Shown here: piece after piece, positions 24,505 to 32,745 of the stretch | How the letters are laid out: each line of letters starts with the position of its first letter | How positions within the stretch are numbered: position 1 is the stretch's first letter | Assembly (NCBI RefSeq): GCF_032921865.1 | Contig: NZ_CP136684.1 | Coordinates: 1,594,501 to 1,658,500, forward strand | Direction of reading: 5' to 3' | Length of the DNA: 64,000 nucleotides | Source: Thalassospira lucentensis | GTDB lineage: Bacteria; Pseudomonadota; Alphaproteobacteria; Rhodospirillales; Thalassospiraceae | The notes under the pieces: generated by a model | Told to the model about the DNA's origin: nothing | Seen by the model: the letters and a program-made list of their open reading frames with translations, nothing else | The model's database searches: none | Program-made: the position numbers and the translations under genes

Positions 24505-27222
24505 ATGCTCTCGGACGGGGTGGGTCGCATTGTCGGCACCAACAAAGTAACTCTCAAATCCAGGACATCTTTGGGGGATGTTCGCACAATCGCCTTCTCA
24601 GCACTTGGCAGTAGCATGATTGCTTTGATGCCGCTTGCCGTGGGTGCTCAACCCCTAATGCCACAGCAGGTCAGCAAAACTGAAATTGCGCAAGCCGCAA
24701 CGGGGGCTGCGACCCTGTCAAATGATGTGTATTCATTTGACATCGCTGCACAGCCTCTTACCCCGGCGCTGGTCTATTTCTCGCGTGCGTCAGGCGTGGA
24801 TGTGGCGGTTGACGGAACGCTGCCTGACGGGGTGCAAAGTGTCGCCGTACAGGGCGACATGACTGCCGGTGCGGCTCTTGATCGTATGTTGTCGCAAAGT
24901 GGCCTGATCTGGAATGCTATCAACTCGACAGCCATTTCTGTAATTGATCCCAGTCAGATAGATGCTGAGAACGCTTCGATCACTACGGCACCAGTCACTG
25001 TAACGGCAGCCAAAAGGGCACAAGGTCCCAATGGAGTGCCAGACGAAGTGTATGAAACGCTAGGGTCGGTAGCGGTGATTACGCAGGAAAGTATGCGTAA
25101 AGTTCCGGCTCGAGACGCCCGGGATATCTTTAACAATGTTGCTGGTGTCGATATTGCCAATGACGGCCGCGACCCGGGTTTGACCGTCAATGTACGTGGT
25201 CAGCAGGAAATGGGGCGCGTAAACGTCAATATCGACGGTGCGCGCCAAAACTATAACCAGATGACCCATGGTACGTCCTCGCGCGTGTATCTTGACACCG
25301 CCTTGCTGGCCGAAGTCGAGGTTGAAAAGACTAACCTGAACCAAAACGGCGGTGCGGGTACGACTGCCGGTATCGTGACAATGCGGACTCTGAATACGCA
25401 GGATATCCTTGATGACAACGAGGATTGGGGCGGTAAGGTCAATGTCAGTCACGGGACAAACGCATATGAATTTGCCGGTGACGCCGCTGCAGGCGTAAGG
25501 GTTTCACCCAAGCTTGATATGTCTGCCGCAATTAGCCGCAAGGTTATTGGTGACTACCGTGCGGGCACGCACAATCCAGGCCTGTTTGCGACAGCAAATG
25601 GAACTTACTATGACAGGGATTCTTCGCGGCCAGAATACACTTTCTTACGTCAGACATCGGGGCTTGCAAAAGCAAACTTTTACCTGACGGAAGACCAGGA
25701 AATCAATCTCGGCTATGTCGGGACAAAAACCAACTATACAAAAACGAATGATATCACGAACAATTTGCCTGACCTGAATGAGACCAAAACACATACGCTG
25801 ACAGCCAAGCATAACTGGAACCCGTCAAGCGATCTGGTTGATCTTGATACCAACCTTTACTGGACCCGGACCGAGAGCAATCAATACCGTCCGGCAAGAT
25901 ATAACGCCGGCGGTTCGATCAGTCAGAATCCCTATGATACGGATTACAAGCTTGATACCACTGGTCTTGACTTGGCCAACAGCAGCAAACTGTCACTTGG
26001 TTCCCTTGCCGACGGTTTGAGTACGTTGCAGTTTGATTATGGAACTGAGGTCTTCCACGATAAGGCCAAAACAACGTCTGAAGTCGAAGATTTGGGTGGT
26101 TCTGGCGCAGCCTATCAGGCAGAGGGCACGACGCCTGGCGGAGAGCGCGATGTATATGGCGGATATGTGACGGCAACATACGGCTGGAATGACCTTTTCC
26201 GGGTCAATGGCGGTCTTAGGTATGACCGGTTCAAGCTGGCCGGTGACTCTTACTGGTGTGAAGCTCTGCCTGTGTTTGCGACTTCTCATCAATGCGGGAC
26301 TGGCAACGATGTGCCGCTTGATATCGATCTTGTTCAGGATAAGTTTTCGCCATCGTTTGGCGCAAGTATTACCCCGGTTACAGGCATACAGCTATATGCC
26401 AACTACCGGCAAAACTTCCGTGCACCAACAATCATGGAAACCATGTTCAAGGGTAGCCACATTGGTGATCAGGCCGTTGCGTATTTTGCCAATGCCAATT
26501 TGAAAGCCGAAGAAACCGAAACAAACGAAGTCGGCGTCAACTTCAAGTTTGATGATGTCGTTCAGCAAGGCGACGGGTTCCGCGCGAAGCTCTCATATTA
26601 TCGCACAACGATTGAAAACTATACGACCGTTGCCTTTGTGCCACAGCCTTCAATGCCGTCACCGTCTTGGCCTGCTGTGGGTGCTGGGATGGTCAACTTG
26701 ACGGACCCTGTATACATCACCGGTACGGAGCTGGAGGCATTTTATGACGCTGGCGAATACTATATCGGTGGAACCTTGACCACCTCAGATATGGATCTTC
26801 AGGGCGACTACAATCAGTTCATTCTCGACACGACTTACTCCGCCTCAGCACTTGCTGCATCCGATTTCGGAACGTCTGCGGGTCTGTTTGGCATCTATGC
26901 AACTCCCAAACGCAAATACACCCTTGATGGCGGATTTCGCCTGCTAAATCAGGATCTTGTATTGGGTATGCGAGCAACCTTCGTCTATCCAGAAGATAAC
27001 TATGGCTCTCAGATTGGGTCTGTAAGTTTGTCCAATATTGCGGGTGAGTATTTCAAATACCGTGTTTTTGACTTCTACAGTTCTTATGAAATCAATGATG
27101 CGCTGCAAGTACGGTTTGCCGTCAATAACCTGCTTGATGAAGCTTATGTTCAAGGCACAGGGGGGACTTATGCGCCAGCACCCGGACGAACCGGCATCAT
27201 AACGATTAGCGGCAACTTCTAG
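24505..27222 (+). CDS. hasR: TonB-dependent heme/hemophore receptor HasR-like with signalling domain
   Basis: A 905-residue outer-membrane receptor. The ATG at 24505 has AGGAG 8 bp upstream; a GTG at 24484 is in frame. A long signal peptide ends near residue 50 (MIALMPLAVGAQ). An STN signalling domain covers about residues 75-150 (YSFDIAAQPLTPALVYFSRA). The plug follows (SVAVITQESMRKVPARDARD, VNVRGQQEMGRVNVNIDGAR), then the 22-strand barrel to the C-terminal Phe. FRAPTIMETMF and NANLKAEETETNEVG correspond to the FRAP and NPNL region of heme receptors. The STN domain links it to the adjacent sigma/anti-sigma pair and the downstream HasA-like gene points to hemophore-delivered heme. Confidence 0.88.
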   Translation: MLSDGVGRIVGTNKVTLKSRTSLGDVRTIAFSALGSSMIALMPLAVGAQPLMPQQVSKTEIAQAATGAATLSNDVYSFDIAAQPLTPALVYFSRASGVDVAVDGTLPDGVQSVAVQGDMTAGAALDRMLSQSGLIWNAINSTAISVIDPSQIDAENASITTAPVTVTAAKRAQGPNGVPDEVYETLGSVAVITQESMRKVPARDARDIFNNVAGVDIANDGRDPGLTVNVRGQQEMGRVNVNIDGARQNYNQMTHGTSSRVYLDTALLAEVEVEKTNLNQNGGAGTTAGIVTMRTLNTQDILDDNEDWGGKVNVSHGTNAYEFAGDAAAGVRVSPKLDMSAAISRKVIGDYRAGTHNPGLFATANGTYYDRDSSRPEYTFLRQTSGLAKANFYLTEDQEINLGYVGTKTNYTKTNDITNNLPDLNETKTHTLTAKHNWNPSSDLVDLDTNLYWTRTESNQYRPARYNAGGSISQNPYDTDYKLDTTGLDLANSSKLSLGSLADGLSTLQFDYGTEVFHDKAKTTSEVEDLGGSGAAYQAEGTTPGGERDVYGGYVTATYGWNDLFRVNGGLRYDRFKLAGDSYWCEALPVFATSHQCGTGNDVPLDIDLVQDKFSPSFGASITPVTGIQLYANYRQNFRAPTIMETMFKGSHIGDQAVAYFANANLKAEETETNEVGVNFKFDDVVQQGDGFRAKLSYYRTTIENYTTVAFVPQPSMPSPSWPAVGAGMVNLTDPVYITGTELEAFYDAGEYYIGGTLTTSDMDLQGDYNQFILDTTYSASALAASDFGTSAGLFGIYATPKRKYTLDGGFRLLNQDLVLGMRATFVYPEDNYGSQIGSVSLSNIAGEYFKYRVFDFYSSYEINDALQVRFAVNNLLDEAYVQGTGGTYAPAPGRTGIITISGNF

Positions 27223-27249
27223 GTTGCTTCAAAGGCTAAATCTGAAAAG

Positions 27250-27274
27250 CCGGTCAGGCCGAAAGTCTGACCGG
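27250..27274 (+). other. Stem-loop after hasR
   Basis: CCGGTCAG (27250-27257) pairs with CTGACCGG (27267-27274). No T run follows, so it may be a weak or Rho-assisted terminator or an RNA-end protector between hasR and hasA. Confidence 0.5.
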
Positions 27275-27323
27275 GATAGTCTGCGATTGCCTAGTTAACA
27301 TATTGTTTTATATATATTTTCTC

Positions 27324-27352
27324 GTTGACTCTTTTTGCGAATAAGAGTCAAC
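27324..27352. promoter_or_regulatory. Perfect inverted repeat in the hasA leader
   Basis: GTTGACTCTT (27324-27333) and AAGAGTCAAC (27343-27352) are exact complements with a 9-nt spacer. They lie 52 bp before the hasA ATG, just after a very AT-rich stretch (27301-27320, containing TATATATA) that could hold a promoter. It may be a leader RNA hairpin or an operator. Confidence 0.55.
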
Positions 27353-27403
27353 TTCATATCATCGCTTCAATGGTTGGGGCGATCAAACAAAGGAGATGCC
27401 AAG

Positions 27404-28135
27404 ATGGCTATTTCGATTGACCTGAATGCTGACGGTTCTGGTAACGGTGTTGACCTGCAGGGTCTTTTGGCCGATTTCGATGCCAATTTTTCCAAAGGTT
27501 CCTTTAACTGGGGACAGTTCCTCAATGGCGGGTTCTTTGACGGTCCGCAATATTATCTGAGCGATGAAGACAGCTCTTCAAGCTACACTGACGGGTTCCT
27601 GGCAACCACGGGAAGTGGTGACGAGTTCTCCTATGATATCGGCACCCATCAGATCGTCGGCAACCTTGATGCGCTCTCATTTGGTGAGACCCTCGTTCAG
27701 GATGGTAATGGCGATTATTACTTGAGTGATTCGGCAGCTGACATTTCCGGCCTCAACCTGAGCAACGCTGATACGGGAACTGTTTTGACTGCACTCTATA
27801 GCGGCGACAGTTCCGAACTGCAGTCTGTCTTTGCATCCCAAGGTGTTGCAATCAACGGCAGCACCGGCAATGACACCATTGGTGGTTGGGCTGGCGACGA
27901 TGTCCTGACCGGTAATGGCGGTGCGGATACTTTCGAATTCGACACTTCGGGCAATTTCGGTGACGACACCGTTACCGATTTTACCGATGGCACCGATCTT
28001 CTTGATATCGATTTCAACTCGGTAACGGTTGCTTCGGCCAACGGCGGTGCAGATACCCTGATCACCCATGCCAATGGCACCATCACCCTGACCGGTGTTG
28101 ATTTCAACGATATCGACGCGACCGACTTCGTTTAA
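27404..28135 (+). CDS. hasA: HasA-like hemophore with C-terminal RTX/type I secretion domain
   Basis: A 243-residue secreted protein with no N-terminal signal peptide; ATG at 27404 with AGGAGA at 27391-27396. Residues 1-150 align by eye with Serratia HasA: MAISIDLNADGSGNG at the start, NGGFFDGPQYYLS, then FSYDIGTHQIVGNLDALSFG, matching the HasA block around Y75 and H83. The equivalents are Y77 and H82. The loop that carries H32 in Serratia has no His here; Q38 lies in that area. Residues about 153-178 hold RTX-like nonapeptides (GSTGNDTIG, GWAGDDVLT, GNGGADTFEF). A type I secretion C-terminus follows (DDTVTDFTDGTDLLDIDF, ending DATDFV). Exported by the HasD/HasE pair downstream, it should scavenge heme and hand it to HasR. 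The fusion to RTX repeats is unlike classical HasA. Confidence 0.82.
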   Translation: MAISIDLNADGSGNGVDLQGLLADFDANFSKGSFNWGQFLNGGFFDGPQYYLSDEDSSSSYTDGFLATTGSGDEFSYDIGTHQIVGNLDALSFGETLVQDGNGDYYLSDSAADISGLNLSNADTGTVLTALYSGDSSELQSVFASQGVAINGSTGNDTIGGWAGDDVLTGNGGADTFEFDTSGNFGDDTVTDFTDGTDLLDIDFNSVTVASANGGADTLITHANGTITLTGVDFNDIDATDFV

Positions 28136-28143
28136 CGAAGACG

Positions 28144-28170
28144 GCTCGCTCCGCAAGCTGCGGAACGAGC
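28144..28170 (+). other. Strong stem-loop after hasA (first of two)
   Basis: GCTCG and TCCGCA (28144-28155, one unpaired C between) pair with TGCGGA and CGAGC (28159-28170) around an AGC loop, giving 11 base pairs. No T run follows. It starts 9 bp after the hasA stop codon. Confidence 0.65.
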
Positions 28171-28188
28171 ACAAGGTCTTTCAATGCA

Positions 28189-28212
28189 GGGCACCGCGTA
28201 ACAGCGGTGCCC
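28189..28212 (+). other. Strong stem-loop before hasD (second of two)
   Basis: GGGCACCGC (28189-28197) pairs perfectly with GCGGTGCCC (28204-28212) around GTAACA. A GTG that could start hasD (28207) is buried in this stem, which argues for the later start at 28252. A T-rich tract appears only about 12 bp further on. Confidence 0.68.
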
Positions 28213-28251
28213 ACCTCATCCTATCTTTTTCTTCTCCGGAATGGAAACAGC

Positions 28252-30000
28252 GTGTTTGAACAGGTCCATTCGCATCATTTGCGCAAATCGCCCGTATCCT
28301 CGCCGCTGGCGGCCGCCATTCGATCCTTGCGTGGCGCGTTCCTGTCGGTCGCAGCACTTAGCGGTGTGTCAAATATCCTGATGCTGACCGGGCCGCTTTT
28401 CATGCTGCAGGTTTATGACCGGGTTCTGGCGAGCCGTAGTGTGCCGACGCTGGTTGCGCTCGTGGTTTTGATGCTGGCGCTGTATCTGTTTCTGGGCACT
28501 GTCGATGCGCTTCGGGCGCGTATGCTGGTGCGGATCGGCTGGCGGGTGGATGAGCAGGTCGGACCGCTGGCGCTGGCAACCACTCTTGATCAGGTGCTGC
28601 GAAATGATAACGCAGCCGTAAGACCGCTTAACGATCTTGATCAGATTCGCCAGTTTCTGGGCGGCGCCGGGCCCATCGCGATTTGTGATATGCCATGGAT
28701 GCCGCTGTTTCTGGGCATCGTTTTTGTTTTTCATCCCTGGCTTGGTTTTTTGGCCCTCGTTGGCGGTATCCTCCTTGTGATCCTGACGCTGATCAGCGAG
28801 CTTGCCACCCGGAAGCAGGTTGAACGCATGAACCGTCAGGCCGTTTCACGGGCCAGTCTGGTCGAAGCTGGTCGCCGCAACGCCGAAGCCATTCGCGCCA
28901 TGGGAATGCAGGGAACGTTCAATGCCTGTTGGGCGCGGTTGAATGACCGTTATCTGCGCGACAATACCGGTGTCGGCGACGTCAACTCGACCTTCTCGGC
29001 CTATATCAAGGTTATTCGCCTTGCGATGCAGTCCGGTGTTCTGGCACTTGGTGCCTATCTGGCGATCCTGCAGGAAGTAACACCGGGTGTGATGGTTGCC
29101 GCATCAATCCTGACGGCTCGGGCATTGTCCCCGGTCGAACAGGCGATTGGCAATTGGCGCGGATTTGTTGGTGCACGTCAATCGCGCCATCGTCTTGAAC
29201 GCTGTTTTGCCGATACACAAAAAACGTCTGAACGCCTCGAACTGCCTGCCCCGCAAAAAAGCCTGCTGGTTTCCAATCTGATCGTTCGGGCCCCTGCAAC
29301 GCGGGCGGAAGGCAAACCGATGGCCCCTGGCCGGGTGTTGTTGCGCATCAGTGACGTGACCCTGAAAGCAGGTGACGGGCTTGGCATTATCGGACCCAGC
29401 GGATCGGGGAAATCGACATTCGGTCGCGCGCTGGTCGGGATCGGAACGATCCAGAACGGTACCATTCGTCTGGACGGGGCGGAGCTTGATCACTGGGAAC
29501 CGGACCGGCTGGGTACGCATATCGGCTATCTGCCGCAGGATGTTGATCTGTTTGATGATACCGTCGCGCGCAATATCGCAAGGCTGCGCCATGACGCGGA
29601 CCCGGTGGCGATCATTAAGGCCGCGCAATCGGCCGGGGTGCATGACATGATCCTGTCCCTGCCCAAGGGATACGACACGCTGGTCGGAAGTGGCGGTGTG
29701 GTTTTATCGGGCGGGCAAAGGCAACGGATCGGATTGGCACGTGCCCTGTTCGGTGATCCGTTCCTGATTGTGCTTGATGAACCCAATTCCAGCCTCGATA
29801 GCGCCGGGGAACAGGCCCTGATCGAAGCAGTCCGTCTGGCCCGGAAACGCGGGGCGATTGTCATCATGATCGCCCATCGCCCCAGCGCCCTTGCAACGGT
29901 CAATTTGGCGATGGTCATTCAGGACGGACGACAGGTTGCGTTTGGGGCGCGTGACGACATTCTGCGCAAAACCATGCGCCAGGTTGGAGAAAGCGCATGA
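28252..30000 (+). CDS. hasD: Type I secretion ABC exporter HasD-like (PrtD family)
   Basis: About 582 residues from the GTG at 28252 (VFEQVHSHHLRK); a GTG at 28207 is in frame but lies inside a stem-loop. The membrane domain (residues about 35-310) opens with SVAALSGVSNILMLTGPLFM and LQVYDRVLASRSVPTL, the standard PrtD/HasD start. The ATPase domain carries Walker A GPSGSGKST, signature LSGGQRQRIGLARAL and Walker B FLIVLDEPNSSLD. No peptidase domain is present, in line with export of proteins using an uncleaved C-terminal signal. It lies between the HasA-like gene and the membrane-fusion gene, so the hemophore is its expected substrate. Confidence 0.92.
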   Translation: MFEQVHSHHLRKSPVSSPLAAAIRSLRGAFLSVAALSGVSNILMLTGPLFMLQVYDRVLASRSVPTLVALVVLMLALYLFLGTVDALRARMLVRIGWRVDEQVGPLALATTLDQVLRNDNAAVRPLNDLDQIRQFLGGAGPIAICDMPWMPLFLGIVFVFHPWLGFLALVGGILLVILTLISELATRKQVERMNRQAVSRASLVEAGRRNAEAIRAMGMQGTFNACWARLNDRYLRDNTGVGDVNSTFSAYIKVIRLAMQSGVLALGAYLAILQEVTPGVMVAASILTARALSPVEQAIGNWRGFVGARQSRHRLERCFADTQKTSERLELPAPQKSLLVSNLIVRAPATRAEGKPMAPGRVLLRISDVTLKAGDGLGIIGPSGSGKSTFGRALVGIGTIQNGTIRLDGAELDHWEPDRLGTHIGYLPQDVDLFDDTVARNIARLRHDADPVAIIKAAQSAGVHDMILSLPKGYDTLVGSGGVVLSGGQRQRIGLARALFGDPFLIVLDEPNSSLDSAGEQALIEAVRLARKRGAIVIMIAHRPSALATVNLAMVIQDGRQVAFGARDDILRKTMRQVGESA

Positions 30001-31337
30001 CCAGAAAACCGTCACCCACATCGTCGAAAACCACCTTGGACCTCAGTCCTGCGCTGCAAAGTTTACGCCGCCATACCCTGTTTGGTGTGACGGTCGTTTT
30101 GGCGCTATTCATCGGTTTGGGAAGCTGGATGGCGATGGCAAGTCTCTCCGGGGCGGTGGTTGCGTCCGGCAAGCTGGTTGTGGAAAGCAATGTAAAGGAT
30201 GTGCAGCATCCTGACGGCGGCATTGTCGGCGAAATCCACGTACGTGACGGTGATCGAGTACAAGCTGGTGACCTTCTGATTCGGCTGGATGATACGATGG
30301 CGCGTGCAAGCCTCGGTATTGTAGACAGTCAGATTGATGCCTTGCGGGCGCGCAAGATGCGCTTGATTGCCGAACGGAACGATGCTGAAACCATTACTGT
30401 GCCTGATACGTTCATGTCACGGATGAAGGACACGACAGTTACCGAACTGGTCGCGGCCGAAACAAAGCTTTTCGAAGCACGGCGCAGAAGCCTTGAAGGC
30501 GAAAAAGCGCAGCTTCAGCAGAAACTGTTGCAACTTTCGGAAACGATTGTTGGGCTTGAGGCGCAGAAAACTGCAAACGAAGAAGAAAGCCGTCATATTC
30601 GCGACGAGCTTGCAGGTCTTGAAATGCTTTATAAAAAGCAACTCGTGCCGATTACCCGTGTGGCGGCATTACGCCGTGAACGTGCCAGTCTGGGCGGTAA
30701 GCACGGAGAGCTGATGGCACAGATTGCCGCGACCGGCATGCAAATCTCGGAAACCGAAATGTCGATCCTGCAGCTTGACCGGGACCGTCAAACTGACGTT
30801 TTGACTGAACTGGGCGACATTGATCAGCAATTGGCAGAATTGATGCAAAAACAGGTTGCCTTGCGTGACCAGCTGCGTCGTATCGATATTCGCGCGCCTT
30901 ATGGGGGAACGATTTATCAGATGGCGATACATACTGTTGGCGGTGTGGTTGCAGCCGGGGATCGGATCATGGGTATTGTCCCCGATCAGGATGAACTGGT
31001 AATCGAAGCTCGGACCAGCCCAAACGACATTGATCAGGTTCATTTTGGACAAAAGGCGATGCTGCGTTTTACCGCTTTTAACCAGCGTACCACGCCGGAG
31101 CTTTCCGGAACGGTTTCTTTTGTGGCAGCGGATTTGTCACGCGATGAACTGACCGGGGAGACCTACTACAATGTTCGGGTAAAAATTGTATCTGGTGAGA
31201 TGAAGAAACTTGATGGTCAAGGTTTGATGCCCGGTATGCCGGTTGAAACCTTCATTGCGACGGGGGATCGCACCGCACTCAGTTATCTTGCCAAACCGCT
31301 AACCGATCAGTTTGCCCGTGCATTCCGTGAAGAATAA
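29997..31337 (+). CDS. hasE: Type I secretion membrane-fusion protein HasE-like (HlyD family)
   Basis: A 446-residue HlyD-type adaptor whose ATG overlaps the hasD stop by 4 bp. It has one N-terminal membrane helix at about residues 25-47 (LFGVTVVLALFIGLGSWMAM). A lipoyl-like half follows (VVASGKLVVESNVKDVQHPD, VRDGDRVQAGDLLIRLD), then a long alpha-hairpin (about residues 120-290) and the second half (IRAPYGGTIYQMAIHTVGGV). It bridges HasD to an outer-membrane TolC-type channel. No TolC homologue is in this window, so the channel must be encoded elsewhere. Confidence 0.92.
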   Translation: MTRKPSPTSSKTTLDLSPALQSLRRHTLFGVTVVLALFIGLGSWMAMASLSGAVVASGKLVVESNVKDVQHPDGGIVGEIHVRDGDRVQAGDLLIRLDDTMARASLGIVDSQIDALRARKMRLIAERNDAETITVPDTFMSRMKDTTVTELVAAETKLFEARRRSLEGEKAQLQQKLLQLSETIVGLEAQKTANEEESRHIRDELAGLEMLYKKQLVPITRVAALRRERASLGGKHGELMAQIAATGMQISETEMSILQLDRDRQTDVLTELGDIDQQLAELMQKQVALRDQLRRIDIRAPYGGTIYQMAIHTVGGVVAAGDRIMGIVPDQDELVIEARTSPNDIDQVHFGQKAMLRFTAFNQRTTPELSGTVSFVAADLSRDELTGETYYNVRVKIVSGEMKKLDGQGLMPGMPVETFIATGDRTALSYLAKPLTDQFARAFREE

Positions 31338-31437
31338 TTTGCCATCTGTTTCGGATATCGAACACCCCGGATCGTTTCTGGTTTAATGGGCTGCTGAGTT
31401 ATGCGGCATTTGCGGACAGGGACGAAAGGTGATCGGT

Positions 31438-32040
31438 ATGACTTTGGATGTAACGGCAGACGGCGCAGTGAAAACCCGCCTTCAGACCCTTAAACAGGCA
31501 ACAACCGGCGACCATCAGCATATCGACGACATGGTGATGGAAATGGCGCCGTTCGAAAGCCGCGATAACTATGCCCGGTTTGTTGGGATGCAGTATGTGT
31601 TTCACCGCGCTGTAAAACCACTTTATGACGCGAGTGACCTGAATGACCTGATATCCGGCCTTTCGGCACGCAGTCGGTTTAATGATGTCTGTGCAGATCT
31701 TGCAGATCTGCAATGCAGTTTACCGGAAAATGGTATTCCATCCTCTGTCCCGAAAACCGGAATGGCCCGTCTGGGATGGTTATATGTTTGTGAAGGTTCG
31801 TCGCTTGGGGCTGCCTTCTTGCTCAAAGCAGCCGGAAATATCGGGCTGGATACCGGGTTTGGTGCCCGTCATCTGGCTGGACATGAAGATGGTCGCGGCA
31901 AGCATTGGCGCGAATTTGTTGATCAGGTCAATGGCTTGGCGTTAAGTGCGGAACAGGAACAGGAAGTGATTGATGGTGCGATTGCTGCCTTTGACTTTTT
32001 CCGGACACTTTTGATCGAAGATCGCAAGCTGGCTGCATAG
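31438..32040 (+). CDS. hemO: Heme oxygenase (biliverdin-producing, bacterial HemO/BphO type)
   Basis: About 200 residues from the ATG at 31438 (MTLDVTADGAVKTRLQ), preceded by GAAAGG; an in-frame GTG lies at 31429. The proximal heme ligand is probably the His in TGDHQHIDDMV (about residue 24). The distal-helix block is MARLGWLYVCEGSSLGAAFL, characteristic of the bacteriophytochrome-linked and PigA/HemO group. It opens the heme ring to biliverdin, CO and free iron. It lies about 100 bp after hasE on the same strand, completing a capture-import-degradation chain for heme. No phytochrome gene is adjacent, which favours an iron-acquisition role. Confidence 0.88.
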   Translation: MTLDVTADGAVKTRLQTLKQATTGDHQHIDDMVMEMAPFESRDNYARFVGMQYVFHRAVKPLYDASDLNDLISGLSARSRFNDVCADLADLQCSLPENGIPSSVPKTGMARLGWLYVCEGSSLGAAFLLKAAGNIGLDTGFGARHLAGHEDGRGKHWREFVDQVNGLALSAEQEQEVIDGAIAAFDFFRTLLIEDRKLAA

Positions 32041-32141
32041 GCGCAAATCCCTTGGTTGAAAGGCTTGCGGGGTCAGGATCGTGACTTGATTTCTGGCAAA
32101 ACCGGCTGTATAAAGCCGCCAAGCTTTTTGTAAATTCTGAC

Positions 32142-32169
32142 AAAGAGTGGGCCCTCCGCCCGCTCTTTT
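32142..32169 (+). terminator. Terminator-like hairpin in the rimP leader
   Basis: AAAGAGTGGGC (32142-32152) pairs with GCCCGCTCTTT (32158-32168) in an 11-bp stem with one G-U pair and a CCTCC loop; TTTT closes it. It lies 28 bp before the rimP ATG. It may end the hemO message, or attenuate rimP-nusA-infB. Confidence 0.7.
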
Positions 32170-32196
32170 GTGCTTTTTGGGGTATGGCATCGCTAT

Positions 32197-32736
32197 ATGG
32201 CTGAGCTGATCGGACAACAGTTGAAAGACCCGCTGATGATGCGGATCACGGAGATTATCGAACCGTCGATCAACGCGCTGGGTTTCGAACTGGTACGTGT
32301 CTCCATGATGGGCAAGGACAGCAATGTCCTGCAGATCATGGCGGATCGTGCGGATGGCAACGGCAGCATCAATGTCGAGGATTGCGCCGAAATCAGCCGT
32401 ACCGTTTCTGCCCTGATGGATGTTGAGGACCCGATTTCAGGGGCTTATCACCTTGAAGTCAGTTCGCCGGGTATTGACCGCCCGCTGACCCGTGCCAAGG
32501 ACTTTGATGTCTGGCGCGGGTTCGAGGCAAAGGTCGAACTGGTGATGGCCCAGAATGGCCGTCGCCGTTTCAGCGGAAAGCTGGATGGAATCGAAGATGA
32601 TGCGGTCGCCTTGATTGTCGATGGCGAACGTGAATTGTTGCCGTTGGCCGATATCGCCAAATCGAAATTGGTGCTGACGGATGAATTGATCGCGCATGTC
32701 ACCGGCAAGGGCCGGTCTGACGATAACGCAGAATAG
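32197..32736 (+). CDS. rimP: Ribosome maturation factor RimP
   Basis: About 179 residues from the ATG at 32197 (MAELIGQQLKDPLM); the frame extends to 32170, which is inside the leader hairpin. RimP helps assemble the 30S subunit. The N-terminal domain shows IEPSINALGFELVRVSMMGK and the conserved SSPGIDRPLTRAKDF. The C-terminal SH3-like domain starts FRGFEAKVEL-style (VWRGFEAKVELVM). It is the first gene of the conserved rimP-nusA-ylxR-infB-rbfA-truB-rpsO-pnp order. In this group nusA is thought to influence its own operon through the leader. Confidence 0.94.
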   Translation: MAELIGQQLKDPLMMRITEIIEPSINALGFELVRVSMMGKDSNVLQIMADRADGNGSINVEDCAEISRTVSALMDVEDPISGAYHLEVSSPGIDRPLTRAKDFDVWRGFEAKVELVMAQNGRRRFSGKLDGIEDDAVALIVDGERELLPLADIAKSKLVLTDELIAHVTGKGRSDDNAE

Positions 32737-32745
32737 AGGTTGGAT

